58,337 bases of DNA from NCBI GenBank assembly GCA_949287925.1, contig CASEIR010000070.1:1-58337 (forward strand), in the 5' to 3' direction. The notes under the pieces are model-generated. The model was not told the origin of the DNA, made no database searches, and worked only from the letters and a program-made list of their open reading frames with translations. Below are positions 7,405 through 14,984 of this stretch, piece by piece (the first letter of the stretch is position 1; the number at the start of each line of letters is the position of its first letter). Position numbers and translations under genes: made by a program. Source of the stretch: an uncultured Lachnospiraceae bacterium (GTDB lineage Bacteria > Bacillota > Clostridia > Lachnospirales > Lachnospiraceae).

Positions 7405-7845
7405 ATGGAGTCAGAAATATACGGCGAAAACAGGAAAAAGCAGGAGAGAACAAAAACGAGAAAAAGAATTATTGTACAAGAGTTGCGGGAGAGAGGATAC
7501 CGGATTACAAAACAACGATTGCTGCTGTTAGACATCATTTTGGAAGAAGAATGTTGTTCTTGTAAAGAAATTTATTACCGGATATCAAAAGTGGATTCTC
7601 GTGTGGGGACAGCTACCGTTTACCGCCTGGTAAACCTGCTGGAAGAAATTGGCGCCATAAGCAGAAAAAATATGTACAAAATTGCTTACGGGATGGATTG
7701 TGGAAAAGAAAATGCGTATAAGATAGAACTGGACGATGGTACGGACCGCAGATTGTCAGGAGAGAACTGGAATCGGGTGGTTTATGAAGGACTGAAAGCT
7801 TGCGGATACATTGAAGATCAGAAGATAAGAAACGTTGTGGTTTGA
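7405..7845 (+). CDS. Fur-family-like winged-helix regulator without the usual metal-binding tail
   Basis: This 146-residue protein aligns with the DNA-binding half of Fur/PerR/Zur proteins: RERGYRITKQRLLLLDII (28-45), then the CKEIYYRI helix and GTATVYRLVNLLEEIG (68-83). The C-terminal half is short and lacks the His-rich HHHH-type motif and the CxxC pairs that hold regulatory and structural metal in classical Fur proteins. The only cysteines are a CCSC cluster (50, 51, 53) in the DNA-binding domain and single ones at 99 and 133. It may sense something other than a metal, or use the CCSC cluster. It is a monocistronic gene with AAAGGAG nine bases before ATG and a palindrome over its promoter. 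The target genes are unknown. Confidence 0.75.
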   Translation: MESEIYGENRKKQERTKTRKRIIVQELRERGYRITKQRLLLLDIILEEECCSCKEIYYRISKVDSRVGTATVYRLVNLLEEIGAISRKNMYKIAYGMDCGKENAYKIELDDGTDRRLSGENWNRVVYEGLKACGYIEDQKIRNVVV

Positions 7846-7847
7846 TG

Positions 7848-7895
7848 AAACATTGGGGACGGGGAATTTTTGAAAATTCCCCGTCCCCAATGTTT
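7848..7895 (+). repeat. GGGGACG palindrome, copy 2
   Basis: The arms GGGGACGGGGAATTTT (7855-7870) and its complement (7873-7888) flank a TG loop. The outer bases AAACATT/AATGTTT extend the perfect stem to 23 pairs. It lies between two convergent genes, starting a few bases after the Fur-like stop codon. Confidence 0.92.
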
Positions 7896-8818
7896 TAAAG
7901 ATGACTGTCCATGAATGTGATGATTCCGGCTTCTACTTCGTCTTTGATATCGGAATAGTTATGAATTTCATGCCGGTATCCGGAGTACAGCTTTGTGGTT
8001 ACCTGGTGGCCGGTATTGTACAGCCAGTTGGAAACTTCGTATACACCTTTCCCATATTCACCTACCGGATCCTGGTCGCCGGCAATGTTATAGATGGGAA
8101 GTTTCGCTGGAATCTTTTCGGCCCAGCTTGTACCTTCGATGCAGAGCATCATTTGTGTGAAATCATAGAGGGATCGGTTGCTGGTGGGTTTGGTAAATGC
8201 GTCAAAAGGATCTTCCGCATGATCTTTTTGTACATAGGGATCCGAACAGATCCATTCATTCCCGAGGGTGACGTCTCCGCATCGTTCTCCCATCCAGCCA
8301 AGAAGAGCTCCGGTGAATTCCGGGTCGGATTCCATGCCCCGTCCCTCTTCTATAGCCTGCTTCAGTCCGGGGGCGGTTTCGGCGGCGCCACGGAAGATTC
8401 CGGCGGTTCCGCAGATGGTGACTCCCGCCAGATCTTCGCCGTATGTAGCAATGTAATCTCTGGCAATGAAAGATCCCATGCTGTGTCCGAATAAGAAATA
8501 GGGCAGTCCCGGATATTTTTCGCAGACCAGCTTTTTCAGAGTGTGTTCGTCCTCCATCATAGTATGGCAGCCTTTGTCACCCCAGTCGCCCCATACATTG
8601 TTAATCATAGCAGTCTTGCCGTGCCCTACATGATCGTCAGCTGCCACGATATAGCCGGCATCCATAAATTTTACAATCATATGAAAATAGCGGCGGGAGT
8701 GTTCCCCGAATCCATGAATAATCTGGACAATCCCCTTTGGTTCTGCCGCCGGCACATAGATCCATCCCTGTACCTGGTCCCGCTGGTTATAGGATGGAAA
8801 TCTTACCTCATGTAACAT
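7895..8818 (-). CDS. Alpha/beta hydrolase (monoacylglycerol lipase/lysophospholipase-like)
   Basis: This 307-residue soluble serine hydrolase shows the oxyanion segment HGFGEHSRRY (about 35-44), DHVGHG, the nucleophile elbow GHSMG (Ser113), the acid residue in NIAGDQDPVG and the catalytic His in SGYRHEIHN. This set matches the Hydrolase_4 (monoglyceride lipase/lysophospholipase) group. The natural substrate cannot be read off. I chose ATG 8818 because GGAGG lies seven bases upstream; an upstream in-frame ATG would put that Shine-Dalgarno inside the gene. A TATAAT on the reverse strand (8857-8862) may be its -10. Confidence 0.9.
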   Translation of the reverse strand: MLHEVRFPSYNQRDQVQGWIYVPAAEPKGIVQIIHGFGEHSRRYFHMIVKFMDAGYIVAADDHVGHGKTAMINNVWGDWGDKGCHTMMEDEHTLKKLVCEKYPGLPYFLFGHSMGSFIARDYIATYGEDLAGVTICGTAGIFRGAAETAPGLKQAIEEGRGMESDPEFTGALLGWMGERCGDVTLGNEWICSDPYVQKDHAEDPFDAFTKPTSNRSLYDFTQMMLCIEGTSWAEKIPAKLPIYNIAGDQDPVGEYGKGVYEVSNWLYNTGHQVTTKLYSGYRHEIHNYSDIKDEVEAGIITFMDSHL

Positions 8819-9023
8819 AAATACACCTCCCATATACAAAGTAAATTATTACTATTATTATAATCCCCTTTGTGGCGGAAGAAAAGGAAGATTTTGTTAC
8901 GGTTCAGGTTGTTCTGGAAAGGCTTTCGTGATACGATTCTCTTGCGAAGATTTTGCGATATCATTTCTAGATTCTCCGGTTGATGGAACGCCTGGACGCG
9001 GGCGTGCAATACGGGGCTGCTAT

Positions 9024-9365
9024 TTAACAGTATTTCTGAGTGTCTTCTTCCATATTCTGGTATTGCTTTTCCAATTCACTATGCTCCTGATCGGTAAGCT
9101 GCTCCAACAGGGAAGCCATATTTGAACGGATCTTCTGCGGATCATATGGAATCTCTAACGCAAAGTCGCTGTATGCCCGGATTTTCTGATAGTATAGGCT
9201 GGTGTCAGGTTCTTCTTGGTTCATTCGGCACATCCGGTACATAACTACGCAATCGGCGGCCTCTGTGTTGGTACACTTTTTACAGATCCATTTTCCGAGA
9301 TAATAATAATCTCCACTGATTTCGTATAAAAATCCGGGAGAATTCAGCAATTTTTCCATTAACAT
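9024..9365 (-). CDS. Hypothetical protein, 113 residues
   Basis: I do not recognise this family. It is a soluble acidic protein with an aromatic N-terminal part (YEISGDYYYLGKW), two CxxC-like cysteine groups close together (CKKC at about 28-31, then Cys39, 46), and a glutamate/glutamine-rich helical C-terminus. The start is supported by AAGGAGG eight bases before ATG. It lies in tandem 205 bases upstream of the alpha/beta hydrolase gene. The early cysteines could bind a metal, but nothing more specific can be said. Confidence 0.65.
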   Translation of the reverse strand: MLMEKLLNSPGFLYEISGDYYYLGKWICKKCTNTEAADCVVMYRMCRMNQEEPDTSLYYQKIRAYSDFALEIPYDPQKIRSNMASLLEQLTDQEHSELEKQYQNMEEDTQKYC

Positions 9366-9502
9366 AAAACACTACCTCCTTGCATGTTATGAGTTTAGCG
9401 TAGCAAAATTCTGTAGAAAAGGCAAGAATACGAAAAGTATAAAATAATAAGAAAAATGCGCCGGGATTTTGCCGGGGGATAGAAAGGAGTTGAGAGAAAC
9501 GG

Positions 9503-9922
9503 ATGATTCAAAAAGGGATCATGATCTGTCTGATTCTGATCGCATACAAAGACGGAAAAGATCGAAGAATTCCGGATGGATTAACTGCCGGAATCGGAGT
9601 GATGGGGATTTTGTCAGAGCTTATAGTTTCGGAAATGGGGTGGGGATTCCGGCTTCTTGGAGCGGCTAGTGTCAGCGGAGTTCTTCTTTTGCTGTGCCTG
9701 GTCCGCCCGGGATGCTTTGGCGGAGGAGATGTGAAACTTTCGGCGGCCTGCGGGCTTGTGCTGGGACCGGAAAGGAACCTGGAGGCATTTGCCATCGCGG
9801 TCCTGGCTGCCGGAGGATATGTTGCGGTGTTGCTGGCTCTTGGAAAGCTGCGGAAGGACAGTCAGATTCCGTTCGGCCCGTTTTTATGTTTGGGGACCGC
9901 AATTGGGCTTTTACGTCTTTAG
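9503..9922 (+). CDS. A24-family prepilin peptidase, short form
   Basis: This 139-residue integral membrane aspartic protease has the two signature aspartates of type IV prepilin peptidases, in YKDGKDRRIPD near residue 17 and in GGGDVKL near residue 76. It lacks the N-terminal methyltransferase/zinc domain of PilD and is of the minimal TadV/FlaK-like size. It would cleave class III signal peptides of pilin-like proteins at the cytoplasmic membrane face. No pilin genes are in the window, but comEA and comEC lie 20 kb away and DNA uptake normally needs a pilus. It overlaps the convergent neighbour by four bases. Confidence 0.85.
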   Translation: MIQKGIMICLILIAYKDGKDRRIPDGLTAGIGVMGILSELIVSEMGWGFRLLGAASVSGVLLLLCLVRPGCFGGGDVKLSAACGLVLGPERNLEAFAIAVLAAGGYVAVLLALGKLRKDSQIPFGPFLCLGTAIGLLRL

Positions 9923-10563
9923 CCTTTTAACCGAAGCAGGATTTTTAAGTGTAGAATCCGCCAGAAAAGATGGAAAACGAAAGCACCCGCAGGAATGGCA
10001 GCCAGATAGATCAGGATTCCCCATCCATTTCCAAGTACGGATCCAATCTGTCGGAATACCCGCTGGCGCATGGGATAATAGGGACTGATGTAGAATAGGT
10101 TAATGGCGCCAAACTTATGAAAAACGATATTAAAGACAGTGGCGGCCAGGCAGCCTAGAAGATAACAGAGGGTACCGTCTTTATATTCCTGCCAGGTATG
10201 GTTGGCACATTGCTTCAATCCTGCCGTCAGCCCCATGCCGATGAGCAGAATATGCCAGACGTAGGAATGGACAGTCAGAGGAGGATAGGAGTAGTGCATG
10301 CCGCTGGTGTCGAAAAAAACGAAGATACCGCTGAGCAGCCCATAATCCATCAGAAAGGTAAGGAAGGCATGCCGAATTCTGTCTGTATGAATCCATGGCA
10401 GCAGAAGGCAGAGATACATGGGAATACTGCAGAGCTGGAATGGGAAATACCACCAGTTGTATGAGCCCTGGTTCATTAGGAAGGTGAGGGTCCATTGTTT
10501 CCAGATCTCACTTATGGCCATCATAAGGCCGCAGAAGAAAAAGAATCGATTGCATTTATACAT
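9919..10563 (-). CDS. YwaF/TMEM164-like integral membrane protein
   Basis: This 214-residue, six- to seven-helix membrane protein has the conserved PFQLCSIPMYL segment and the histidine-bearing HSYVWHILLI segment of the YwaF (TIGR02206)/TMEM164 family. Bacterial members have no firmly assigned reaction that I can cite; a eukaryotic relative acts on lipids. The gene stands alone, convergent with the prepilin peptidase (four-base overlap), and is divergent from an EamA transporter. Confidence 0.75.
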   Translation of the reverse strand: MYKCNRFFFFCGLMMAISEIWKQWTLTFLMNQGSYNWWYFPFQLCSIPMYLCLLLPWIHTDRIRHAFLTFLMDYGLLSGIFVFFDTSGMHYSYPPLTVHSYVWHILLIGMGLTAGLKQCANHTWQEYKDGTLCYLLGCLAATVFNIVFHKFGAINLFYISPYYPMRQRVFRQIGSVLGNGWGILIYLAAIPAGAFVFHLFWRILHLKILLRLKG

Positions 10564-10722
10564 AATTGATCACCTGAAATCTATGAAGTACATGAAGCGT
10601 TCCAATATAAAATAAAATAACAGGAAATGTAATTATTATACACCGGAATATCTAAATATGCTATAATAGCTCTGTTGTGCGTAGATGGACGTACAGAATG
10701 GAATGGATGAGGTGACTAGATT

Positions 10723-11607
10723 ATGAGAGTAAAGAATGCATTGATGCTGGTTTTGACCGCATTTATCTGGGGGACCGCGTTTGTAGCTCAAAGTGTGGGA
10801 ATGGATTATCTGGGTCCTTTTACTTTTAACGGCGTTCGCAGTTTGATTGGCGGAATTGCCCTTCTGCCTTGTATTTTACTGCTGAAGCGTTGGAGTCGGG
10901 AGGAGCCGGAAGAAACGCATTGCAAGGAGAACCGGAAAGATCTGATCCTGGGCGGGACGGTCTGTGGTCTTCTGTTATTTGGAGCCAGCAGTCTGCAGCA
11001 GATCGGAATTCAGTACACGACGGCAGGCAAGGCTGGATTTATTACGGCTTTTTATATTGTGATCGTGCCGGTTCTTGGGATATTTCTGAAAAAAAGGATC
11101 GGATGGAAAGTGTGGGCCGCGGTGGTGATCGCGTTGGTCGGACTGTATTTCTTATGTATTACGGAAAGCTTTACGATCGGGAAAGGGGACGCACTGATCT
11201 TTTTATGTGCTCTGGTATTTTCCCTTCACATTCTGGTAATTGACTATTTTGCTCCAAGGGCAGATGGGGTAGTAATGTCATGTATCCAGTTTTTCGTTTG
11301 CGGAATCGTATCGCTGCCCTTTATGTTTCTGACGGAAACACCTACGATTGAGGGGATTCTGGCTGGAGGGGTTCCACTTCTGTATGCAGGAGTTCTTTCC
11401 TGCGGAGTGGCATATACATTACAGATCATAGGACAGAAAAATGTCAATCCGGCAGTAGCGTCCCTGATCTTAAGTTTGGAATCTTGCTTTTCGGTTCTGG
11501 CTGGATGGCTGATTCTGGGAGAAAATCTGTCGGTCAGAGAGACAGCCGGGTGTATCCTGATGTTTGCGGCAATTATACTGGCGCAGCTGCCAGATAAGAA
11601 AAAATAG
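10723..11607 (+). CDS. EamA/DMT-family metabolite exporter
   Basis: This 294-residue protein has ten predicted membrane helices arranged as two EamA repeats ([19 protein letters not shown] at the start of repeat one, and [32 protein letters not shown] in repeat two). The substrate is probably an amino acid or other small metabolite, not deducible here. The start ATG follows GAGGTGACTAGATT. The gene is followed 19 bases later by dtd in the same direction, so they may share a transcript; a TATAAT-like -10 lies at about 10669-10674. Confidence 0.88.
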   Translation: MRVKNALMLVLTAFIWGTAFVAQSVGMDYLGPFTFNGVRSLIGGIALLPCILLLKRWSREEPEETHCKENRKDLILGGTVCGLLLFGASSLQQIGIQYTTAGKAGFITAFYIVIVPVLGIFLKKRIGWKVWAAVVIALVGLYFLCITESFTIGKGDALIFLCALVFSLHILVIDYFAPRADGVVMSCIQFFVCGIVSLPFMFLTETPTIEGILAGGVPLLYAGVLSCGVAYTLQIIGQKNVNPAVASLILSLESCFSVLAGWLILGENLSVRETAGCILMFAAIILAQLPDKKK

Positions 11608-11626
11608 AAAGACGAGGTGCTATAAA

Positions 11627-12073
11627 ATGAGATTTGTAATACAAAGAGTCAAAGAAAGTGAAGTAAAGGTAGATGGAGAAACCCTGGGGAAAATCGGAAA
11701 AGGATTTATGGTACTGATTGGAGTCAGCAATGAAGACACCAAAGAAGTGGCGGATAAGATGGTAAAGAAGATGCTGGGACTTCGGATATTCGAAGATGAA
11801 GAAGGAAAGACTAATCTATCGCTGGACGCGGTGGGAGGAAGCCTGTTGCTGATTTCACAGTTCACATTGTATGCCAACTGCAAAAAAGGTAACCGGCCAA
11901 GCTTCATCGAAGCAGGAGCACCGGACATGGCAGAAGAGATGTATGAATACATCATTGCCAAATGCAAAGAACAGGTGGATGTGGTAGAACGGGGACGTTT
12001 TGGCGCAGATATGAAAGTCAGCCTGGTAAACGATGGTCCGTTCACGATCATACTAGATTCCGAAAATCTTTAA
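11627..12073 (+). CDS. dtd: D-aminoacyl-tRNA deacylase
   Basis: This 148-residue enzyme removes D-amino acids (and glycine) mischarged onto tRNA. The diagnostic motifs are present: SQFTLYANC near residues 80-88, with the catalytic Thr, and the C-terminal NDGPFTIIL, equivalent to the Gly-Pro motif that enforces chirality. Length is that of the family. The ATG at 11627 has GAGGTG about eight bases upstream; an in-frame extension into the upstream gene has no ribosome binding site. Confidence 0.95.
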   Translation: MRFVIQRVKESEVKVDGETLGKIGKGFMVLIGVSNEDTKEVADKMVKKMLGLRIFEDEEGKTNLSLDAVGGSLLLISQFTLYANCKKGNRPSFIEAGAPDMAEEMYEYIIAKCKEQVDVVERGRFGADMKVSLVNDGPFTIILDSENL

Positions 12074-12091
12074 TGCGTAAATTGCGTAATT

Positions 12092-12138
12092 GCAAATGGG
12101 GACGTAGTATTTTTGCAAAATACTACGTCCCCATTTGC
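12092..12138 (+). repeat. GGGGACG palindrome, variant copy 3
   Basis: Arms GCAAATGGGGACGTAGTATTTT (as two stretches, GCAAATGGGGACG then TAGTATTTT) and their exact complement flank a three-base loop. It shares GGGGACG and the trailing TTTT with the other copies, but the middle GGGGAA is replaced by TAGTA, with the complementary change in the other arm. It starts 18 bases after the dtd stop. Confidence 0.88.
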
Positions 12139-12209
12139 GGTTTTTGGTTCGTCTTCTAATTATTATTTGTGCTTTTTTTATATAAATTAAAAAATAAGTA
12201 TAAAAATAC

Positions 12210-12256
12210 TTGACGTTTTCATACTATATTACTAATATATTCGTTAGATGTCTAAC
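12210..12256 (+). promoter_or_regulatory. marR-ABC operon promoter with MarR-type operator
   Basis: TTGACG (12210-12215) and TAATAT (12233-12238) are 17 bases apart. Directly downstream of the -10, at the expected transcription start, lies GTTAGATGTCTAAC (12243-12256), a palindrome of the usual size for MarR dimers. This fits autorepression by the first gene of the operon. Confidence 0.75.
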
Positions 12257-12281
12257 TAAATAATGCTGATGGATATACTTT

Positions 12282-12797
12282 ATGGCAGAAAGGGTGAGTA
12301 TTTTGAATGATGAATCTATTTTTATCCTGATGCACCAACTGATGCATCTAAGTGAGTATCAGGCTGTGCGTAGGATGGAGCATCTGCATCTGAAGCCGGG
12401 GCAGGCGGGAATCTTGTTCTGGCTTGCCCGGGAGGGGGAGCTGTCGCAGAAGAAGCTGGCGCAGCGTATGGGAATTACGCCGCCGTCTATGACAGTGGCA
12501 ATCCGCAAGTTGGAGGAACAGGGCTTGATTGAGAAGGAAACAGACCCTTCCGATCAGCGTAGTTTCCGTATTCGTCTGACGCAGGAGGGCGGCAGTATGC
12601 TGGAGAAGATCCGGGGGATCCTGGACGAGATGGAGGCGGATGTTTACCAGGGATTTACCCAGGAAGAGAAGCTTCTGCTTCGGCGTCTTTTAATCAACAT
12701 CAAAGACAATCTGATGAAGATGAAGGATTTTGAAGGGATGGATATTTGTTCGATTTTGAGAAAAACACGCACTCAGATAAAATCCGATATTATATAA
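12282..12797 (+). CDS. MarR-family transcriptional regulator
   Basis: This protein of up to 171 residues has a winged-helix DNA-binding core (QKKLAQRMGITPPSMTVAIRKLEEQGLI, then the wing TDPSDQRSFRIRLT) between dimerising helices, the standard MarR layout. It heads an operon with two ABC exporter half-transporters and probably represses them until a toxic ligand binds. The start is uncertain: ATG 12282 has no good ribosome binding site, whereas a TTG at 12303 follows GAAAGGGTGAG and would give a protein seven residues shorter. The gene overlaps no other, if the exporter starts at 12827. Confidence 0.93.
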   Translation: MAERVSILNDESIFILMHQLMHLSEYQAVRRMEHLHLKPGQAGILFWLAREGELSQKKLAQRMGITPPSMTVAIRKLEEQGLIEKETDPSDQRSFRIRLTQEGGSMLEKIRGILDEMEADVYQGFTQEEKLLLRRLLINIKDNLMKMKDFEGMDICSILRKTRTQIKSDII

Positions 12798-12826
12798 AAA
12801 GATTCATAAGAAAGGAAATGCAGAAT

Positions 12827-14983
12827 ATGAGAAAACTACTGAGCTTTATGAAACCATACTCTATACAGGTAGTTGCCATTATCGTTGTGCTGATGGTGCA
12901 GGCATACTGTGATTTGTCGCTGCCGTCCTATACGTCTGATATTGTAAATGTGGGAATTCAGCAAAGCGGTATCGATGAAAAGATTCCAGAAGCGCTGGCC
13001 GAAGACGACTTGCAGAAACTTTTGATATTTGTGGAACCGGATGAACAAGAGGTGGTTGCAGAGGCCTATGAGGAAAGTAAAGGCCGTTACGATTACGATG
13101 GAACCGTTGTGGAGCTTACGGATGATGTAAAAGAAAATGAGGATGCCCAGGAGGAGCTGGCAGATATCCTTGCATATCCGATGCTCCTTTCTTCCGGAAT
13201 GGAGATGGGCAGTAGTACTAAAGGAATGGATGCCCAGAGCATGACAGATCCGGCGGTCATGGATGCCATGATGAAAAAATTAGAAAAAATGCCGGAGACT
13301 ATCGTAGAACAGGCATCTGTCGTCTATATCCAATCGGCATATGAAAAGATCGGAATCGATCTCAATGAGCGAAGCTCCGGATACATTTTTTCTACCGGCG
13401 CTAAGATGCTGGCTCTTGCAGGGCTTGGCATGTTTGCAAGTATTATGGTGGGATTGCTGGCATCCCGGGTGGGCGCTGGTATTGGCCGGGGTCTCCGAAA
13501 AGATGTGTTCCGCAAGGTGGTCAGCTTCTCAAGTGGGGAATTTGACCAGTTTTCTACCGCGTCTTTGATCACCCGTAGTACCAATGATATTCAGCAGATT
13601 CAGCTTTTGACGGTTTTGATTTTCCGTATGGTCATGTACGCGCCCATTCTGGCTGTGGGCGGAATCTGGAATGTGTTCCGGACCAATGTGGGTATGTCCT
13701 GGATCATCGGGCTGGCGGTTCTTCTTATTCTGATGGTAGTAGGTGTACTGTTCCTGGTTGTTATGCCGAGATTCCGAATCCTGCAGAACCTAGTGGACCG
13801 TTTGAATTTGGTCAGCCGGGAGATTTTAACAGGACTTTCGGTTATCCGGGCCTTCAGTACAGAAAAATATGAAGAAAAAAGATTTGACGAAGCAAACAGG
13901 GATCTGACCCGAACTAACTTGTTCGTCAACCGGGCTATGACGTTTATGATGCCTTCCATGATGCTGATCATGAACGGCATTACGGTGCTGATCGTTTGGA
14001 TCGGCGGCAACAGTATCGATGAAGGTACCATGCAGGTGGGGGATATGATGGCATTTATCCAGTACACGATGCAGATTATCATGTCCTTCCTTATGATCTG
14101 TATGATTTCAGTTATGTTGCCAAGAGCGGCGGTATCGGCGGAACGTGTAGGCGCCGTGCTGGATAGCTGTACAAAGATCAACGATCCAGAAGAACCGAAG
14201 AAACTGCCGGAACACAGGATGGGCGAGGTGGAATTTTCTCATGTATCCTTCCGGTATCCGGGAGCGGAAGAGGATGTGCTTCATGACATTTCCTTTATGG
14301 CAAAACCGGGGCAGACGACAGCGGTTATTGGAAGTACCGGAAGTGGTAAGTCTACGCTGGTTAATCTGATCCCTCGTTTTTATGATGTGACGGAAGGTCA
14401 GGTGAAGATCGATGGTGTGGATATCCGTGAGATCACCCAGCATGATCTGCGGGACCAGCTGGGATATGTGCCCCAGAAAGGAGTGCTGTTCTCCGGAGAT
14501 ATCGCTTCCAATATCCTCTATGGCAATCCGAAGGGAAGTGATGACGAGATGGAAGAAGCTGCCGGTATCGCTCAGGCGGTGGAATTTATCGAAACGAAGA
14601 AAGAACGGTATCACAGTCCCATTTCCCAGGGAGGGACGAATGTGTCTGGAGGACAGAAACAGCGTCTTTCTATTGCCCGTGCCATCGCAAAGCATCCGGC
14701 AGTTTATATTTTCGACGACAGTTTCTCCGCCCTGGATTATAAAACAGATGTGACGCTTCGGAATGCGCTGAAAGCAAAAACAGCCGACAGTACGGTAATC
14801 ATTGTGGCGCAGCGAATCAGTACGATTCTGCATGCGGAACAGATTCTGGTACTGGACGATGGCAGGATCGTAGGCAAGGGTACGCACAAAGAACTTTTGA
14901 AGCAGTGTCCGGAGTATTATCAGATCGCATCTTCACAGCTGTCCGAGCAGGAGCTGGCAGAAGATATGAAGGAGGTGGGCTAA
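12827..14983 (+). CDS. Multidrug-type ABC exporter half, degenerate-site subunit
   Basis: This 718-residue fusion of a six-helix membrane domain with an ATPase has an unusually long, acidic extracytoplasmic insertion between helices 1 and 2 (about residues 35-180). The ATPase domain has Walker A GSTGSGKST (about 500) and a perfect signature NVSGGQKQR. However, Walker B reads FDDS, with Asp replacing the catalytic Glu, and the switch motif reads VAQRIST instead of VAHRLST. It therefore forms the inactive site of a heterodimer with the next gene. ATG 12827 is favoured over 12818 for spacing from AAAGGA. The next gene starts one base after this stop. Confidence 0.93.
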   Translation: MRKLLSFMKPYSIQVVAIIVVLMVQAYCDLSLPSYTSDIVNVGIQQSGIDEKIPEALAEDDLQKLLIFVEPDEQEVVAEAYEESKGRYDYDGTVVELTDDVKENEDAQEELADILAYPMLLSSGMEMGSSTKGMDAQSMTDPAVMDAMMKKLEKMPETIVEQASVVYIQSAYEKIGIDLNERSSGYIFSTGAKMLALAGLGMFASIMVGLLASRVGAGIGRGLRKDVFRKVVSFSSGEFDQFSTASLITRSTNDIQQIQLLTVLIFRMVMYAPILAVGGIWNVFRTNVGMSWIIGLAVLLILMVVGVLFLVVMPRFRILQNLVDRLNLVSREILTGLSVIRAFSTEKYEEKRFDEANRDLTRTNLFVNRAMTFMMPSMMLIMNGITVLIVWIGGNSIDEGTMQVGDMMAFIQYTMQIIMSFLMICMISVMLPRAAVSAERVGAVLDSCTKINDPEEPKKLPEHRMGEVEFSHVSFRYPGAEEDVLHDISFMAKPGQTTAVIGSTGSGKSTLVNLIPRFYDVTEGQVKIDGVDIREITQHDLRDQLGYVPQKGVLFSGDIASNILYGNPKGSDDEMEEAAGIAQAVEFIETKKERYHSPISQGGTNVSGGQKQRLSIARAIAKHPAVYIFDDSFSALDYKTDVTLRNALKAKTADSTVIIVAQRISTILHAEQILVLDDGRIVGKGTHKELLKQCPEYYQIASSQLSEQELAEDMKEVG

Positions 14984-14984
14984 G

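Noticed and set aside
12746-12826. Earlier start for the first ABC exporter subunit, overlapping marR
   Set aside because: The 27 extra residues do not resemble an exporter N-terminus, and AAAGGA lies just ahead of 12818-12829.
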